Below, piece by piece: positions 5,481 through 6,118 of a stretch of 6,118 nt of DNA (position 1 is its first letter; each line of letters starts with the position of its first letter). Origin of the DNA: an uncultured Verrucomicrobiota bacterium (GTDB taxonomy: Bacteria > Verrucomicrobiota > Verrucomicrobiia > Limisphaerales > SXTU01); NCBI GenBank assembly GCA_903863315.1, contig CAIPBN010000678.1, positions 1 through 6,118 on the forward strand. Direction: 5' to 3'. Position numbers and translations under genes: made by a program. The notes under the pieces are model-generated. The model did not search any database. It saw only the letters and a list, made by a program, of their open reading frames with translations, and was not told the origin of the DNA.

Positions 5481-5962
5481 ATTGGATGCGACATTGGAAG
5501 GTAATGTTGGCGCTCGTTGCCTTGTTTGCCCTGGGTGCGGCGACCGGTTCGGTCATCACGCTTAAAGTGGTCAAGCGCGCCATTGAGGGCCGCACCAATC
5601 CCGAGCGAATGTCGCAGAGCCTGCTGGGTGAGTATCAGCGCCGTCTAAAACTCACGCCCGAGCAGGTTGATAAGATAAAGCCCATTCTCCAGCGCACCGG
5701 CCGCGAAATGTGGGAGCTGCGCACCGAGATGGCCGGGCGCACATTTCAGGTCATCCGCGCCTCGCACGAGGAAATCGCCGCCGAACTCACGCCCGAGCAG
5801 CGCGAGGAGTTCGCGCGCCTGAACAAGGAGATGCGAGAGCGCTACCGCCAGCAAGGCCCGCCGGGACCGAAAGGATTGCCGCCGATGAAGGGGCCCAGGC
5901 CTGGAGTGTTCAGCGCGCCCGCTCCCAAAGTTGAAACAAAGGACACGGAGAAGAGCAAATGA
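5477..5962 (+). CDS. Membrane-anchored periplasmic LTxxQ protein (Spy/CpxP/CnrX-like sensor)
   Basis: The 161-residue protein has one N-terminal hydrophobic segment (about 8-29), followed by KVVKR without a clear signal-peptidase site, so it is probably a membrane-anchored periplasmic protein. The body is helical and charged and carries two LTPEQ motifs, KLTPEQVDKIKPIL (58-71) and ELTPEQREEFARL (103-115). These are the hallmark of the Spy/CpxP family, which includes the metal sensor CnrX. A flexible Pro/Gly tail (127-143) and a Lys/Glu-rich end follow. In Cnr systems the LTxxQ protein holds the anti-sigma in check and releases the sigma on binding metal; gene order and size here suggest a comparable job. 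Only two histidines are present (His6, in the N-terminus, and His97) and no cysteine, so the CnrX nickel/cobalt site is not reproduced. A chaperone-like Spy role is the alternative. It overlaps the previous gene by 4 bases. The ATG at 5486 is a possible start. Confidence 0.88.
   Translation: MNWMRHWKVMLALVALFALGAATGSVITLKVVKRAIEGRTNPERMSQSLLGEYQRRLKLTPEQVDKIKPILQRTGREMWELRTEMAGRTFQVIRASHEEIAAELTPEQREEFARLNKEMRERYRQQGPPGPKGLPPMKGPRPGVFSAPAPKVETKDTEKSK
5947..5950 (+). promoter_or_regulatory. Shine-Dalgarno GGAG for the redoxin-like gene
   Basis: GGAG sits 8 bases before the ATG at 5959, at good spacing. It supports that start even though the visible gene is cut off. It lies within the coding end of the LTPEQ gene, consistent with coupled translation. 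Confidence 0.6.
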
Positions 5963-6118
5963 ACCGTCTCCTCCTCGCCTTGTTTGTCACCCTTGCTTTA
6001 CCGGCCTTCGCCGCCGGGTCGCCCAAGCTTGCCGACACGACCGGCCAATTCCACGAGCCACTCAAACCCACCGCCGCCCGCAAGGCCACCGTCGTCATCT
6101 TTACGCTGCCGGACTGTC
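5959..6118 (+). CDS. Exported redoxin/thioredoxin-like protein, N-terminal part (3' truncated by the window)
   Basis: Only the first 53 residues are visible. Residues 1-18 form a signal peptide (MNRLLLALFVTLALPAFA), followed by a mature start SPKLADTTGQFHEPL. This is the pattern of redoxin/AhpC-TSA domains, where a short D-x-x-G element precedes the first strand. TVVIFTLPDC then ends the window. A strand running straight into Asp-Cys matches the DCP-type active-site region of periplasmic redoxin-domain proteins common in Verrucomicrobia and Planctomycetes; the residue after Cys53 is unseen but begins with C. The family call is therefore likely but not proven. The start overlaps the LTPEQ stop by 4 bases (ATGA), which makes it the fourth gene of the sigma operon. 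It could be an effector of the stress response or a redox partner of the sensor. Confidence 0.72.
   Translation, partial: MNRLLLALFVTLALPAFAAGSPKLADTTGQFHEPLKPTAARKATVVIFTLPDC

Overview
The window is GC-rich, gene-dense DNA. It most resembles the chromosome of a Verrucomicrobiota or related PVC-group bacterium, possibly of the Pedosphaera/Limisphaera type. The clues are a secreted PQQ-type propeller whose mature end begins DWPQYRGP, a secreted HGGG esterase, an ECF sigma operon ending in a redoxin-like gene, and several starts with no Shine-Dalgarno sequence. The taxonomic call is inference from gene style; there is no rRNA or marker gene. No tRNA, rRNA, CRISPR array, insertion sequence or phage gene was seen.

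Layout. (1) Positions 1-407 hold the 3' end of mnmA, the tRNA U34 2-thiouridylase. (2) It converges, 14 bases apart, with a leftward gene (1297-422) for an exported Pro/Ala/Gly-rich protein. That protein has a small domain reminiscent of the GspC/PilP homology region of type II secretion and type IV pilus systems. (3) A 130-base divergent gap separates it from a rightward gene (1428-2222) for an inner-membrane-anchored coiled-coil protein with a C-terminal OmpA/MotB peptidoglycan-binding domain. (4) Next come a secreted alpha/beta-hydrolase esterase (2261-3073) and a secreted PQQ/BamB-like beta-propeller protein (3148-4446). (5) A textbook intrinsic terminator at 4468-4500 closes this block.

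(6) From 4595 to the window edge lies the most interesting part, a tightly overlapping operon. It contains an ECF sigma factor (4595-5188), a 99-residue single-pass membrane protein (5181-5480), a membrane-anchored Spy/CpxP/CnrX-like LTPEQ protein (5477-5962), and the start of an exported redoxin/thioredoxin-like protein (5959 to beyond 6118). The genes overlap by 8, 4 and 4 bases. The sizes and topologies of the first three match the cobalt/nickel-responsive CnrH-CnrY-CnrX sigma / anti-sigma / periplasmic-sensor system. The membrane protein has no zinc-binding anti-sigma motif and the sensor-like protein has almost no histidines, so the signal is probably not the Cnr one. A TGTAAC-N16-CGTC sequence of ECF-promoter type lies just upstream, its -35 half inside a 16-base dyad, which suggests autoregulation.

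The upstream genes (propeller, esterase, OmpA-like, GspC-like) look like ordinary envelope or secreted functions. Long open frames opposite the real genes are by-products of high GC and were discarded.
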